DNA from: an uncultured Nostoc sp.
GTDB taxonomy: Bacteria; Cyanobacteriota; Cyanobacteriia; Cyanobacteriales; Nostocaceae
Length of the DNA: 51,471 nt
Direction of reading: 5' to 3'
Assembly (NCBI RefSeq): GCF_937863485.1
Contig: NZ_CALMFY010000001.1
Location: 1-51,471 of the forward strand
The notes under the pieces are model-generated. The model saw only the letters and a program-made list of their open reading frames with translations, searched no databases and was not told the origin of the DNA. Both the position numbers and the translations under genes were made by a program. This document shows, one piece after another, positions 50,840-51,471 of the stretch. Within the stretch, counting starts at the first letter, position 1, and the number at the start of each line of letters is the position of its first letter.

Positions 50840-51471
50840 AATAAGAAGATTAAGACAGTTGTCTCGCCATTTGTCTCGAACTTGAGGAAGAATTTGAACA
50901 GTCATTAGTCGTTATCAATTTCATCTTTTGACGAAATACTGATATCAATTCTCAGTCTTCATTGGTTACTGTTAACTGGAGAAAGTATCTATATAAACAT
51001 TAAATTTTGTCAGGTGTGTAATGTTCAAATAGGATTATTTTAAGTACTTTGATGAGTTTCAAGGATTACGCAGTGCCAAAAATCTATGGGTAGTGGATTA
51101 CATTGTTACGGCTCGTACCCTACTTAATACTTTATATATAGTAATCCTATTTTAGTTGTAAAAATTATTGTAGACGCGCAGCGGTGAAGCAGCGCGGTCT
51201 TCTCCCAAAGGGAGAGGCTAGCGCCAAGGGGGTTTCCCCCATGAGCGACTGCTGTTAGCGCAGCGGTAGCGACGTAGGAGCGTCACCCGGAGGGCTTGCC
51301 GCAGGCTACCGCCAACTCTTGGAGACACTACCTGTAGCAAGATCCCCGTAGGGGTACGCGCAGCGTCTCCAAGAGCGCCAAAAAAGAAGGAAAGAAGTTT
51401 ACGAATCATTTAGGAATGCTATAGCAATCCTAAATGAGTTGTGAAAAATCACAGTTGTTGATAAAGTGAAT
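50840..51471. other. Terminal intergenic region with repeat cluster
   Basis: No gene supported. An inverted pair AAATAGGATTA (51028-51038) and TAATCCTATTT (51142-51152) bounds about 125 bp and may be another miniature element. A mosaic of dispersed repeats fills 51170-51380, including gggggtttcccccatgagcg and the unit at 51313-51376. A near-perfect 30-bp palindrome (catttagga...tcctaaatg) lies at 51407-51436. An open minus-strand frame over the cluster is not a gene. Confidence 0.5.
51313..51376. repeat. Short copy of the CAACTCTTGGAGACG inverted-repeat element
   Basis: CAACTCTTGGAGACACT at the left and AGCGTCTCCAAGAG at the right form an imperfect hairpin. The centre has GATCCCCGTAGGGGTACG, as in the copy at 33564-33696. 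It is about half as long as that copy. Confidence 0.7.

Noticed and set aside
51218..51409. A small gene over the terminal repeat cluster
   Set aside because: The frame is formed by the repeat mosaic also seen at 13757 and 33564.
1..51471. tRNA or rRNA genes
   Set aside because: No T-loop motif with a matching acceptor stem and no rRNA-like segment was seen on either strand.

Overview
The window looks like chromosomal DNA of a filamentous, heterocyst-type cyanobacterium (Nostoc or a close relative). Reasons: the HIP1 octamer GCGATCGC is common throughout; several genes belong to cyanobacterial families (Ycf51, ComFB, YaaW, a dihydroorotase with a DLYSH motif, Nostoc-type hypothetical secreted proteins); short dispersed palindromes and tandem repeats are dense; intergenic regions are long and AT-rich. 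No rRNA, tRNA, CRISPR array, prophage or large gene cluster was recognised.

Layout. 1-2.3 kb: the tail of an ISAs1-type transposase, then small genes including two secreted proteins. 2.5-6.6 kb: a glutathione S-transferase-like protein, a decayed sulfonate-type binding protein, a membrane protein, a broken partial copy of a VOC gene, a 62-63 bp tandem array and the intact VOC gene. 7.7-10.6 kb: an RTX-type calcium-binding protein and a secreted glucose/sorbosone dehydrogenase. 10.8-16.2 kb: an RNA pseudouridine synthase, two methyltransferases, a HisC-type aminotransferase, a GNAT acetyltransferase and a Nudix hydrolase. 16.2-18.0 kb: three damaged genes, an HpxZ-like gene and a 10 x 21 bp array. 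18.1-24.6 kb, minus strand: TauE/SafE permease, HAD phosphatase, EamA transporter, TauD dioxygenase, short-chain dehydrogenase, small pyrophosphatase-like protein and quinone-oxidoreductase-like enzyme. 25-30 kb: acetolactate decarboxylase, VOC, GNAT, dihydroorotase-like protein and a double histidine phosphatase. 30.5-31.0 kb: an apparent integron gene cassette with its attC site. 32-38.7 kb: bestrophin, VOC, SIMPL and ComFB genes, remnants, and a flavoprotein gene hit three times by a 27-nt element. 38.9-45.7 kb, plus strand: YaaW, O-antigen ligase-like, Ycf51, an iron-type alcohol dehydrogenase overlapping an aminotransferase, and an arsenate-reductase remnant. 46-51 kb: an interrupted hypothetical gene, then an HTH regulator and a large hybrid histidine kinase split by a miniature transposon.

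The main theme is invasion by very small repeats. A 21- or 27-nt element sits inside HIP1 sites, in six places within reading frames and always in frame. At least three families of miniature inverted-repeat elements are present; one splits the kinase with an 8-bp target duplication. Three unrelated intergenic arrays share a 21-bp period and carry hairpin or palindromic cores. A pair of 110-nt terminator-ended units may encode small RNAs. Much of the gene content is single metabolic or detoxification genes rather than one pathway. The operon-like contacts visible are HAD/TauE, quinone oxidoreductase/pyrophosphatase-like, alcohol dehydrogenase/aminotransferase, HTH/kinase and YaaW/O-antigen ligase.
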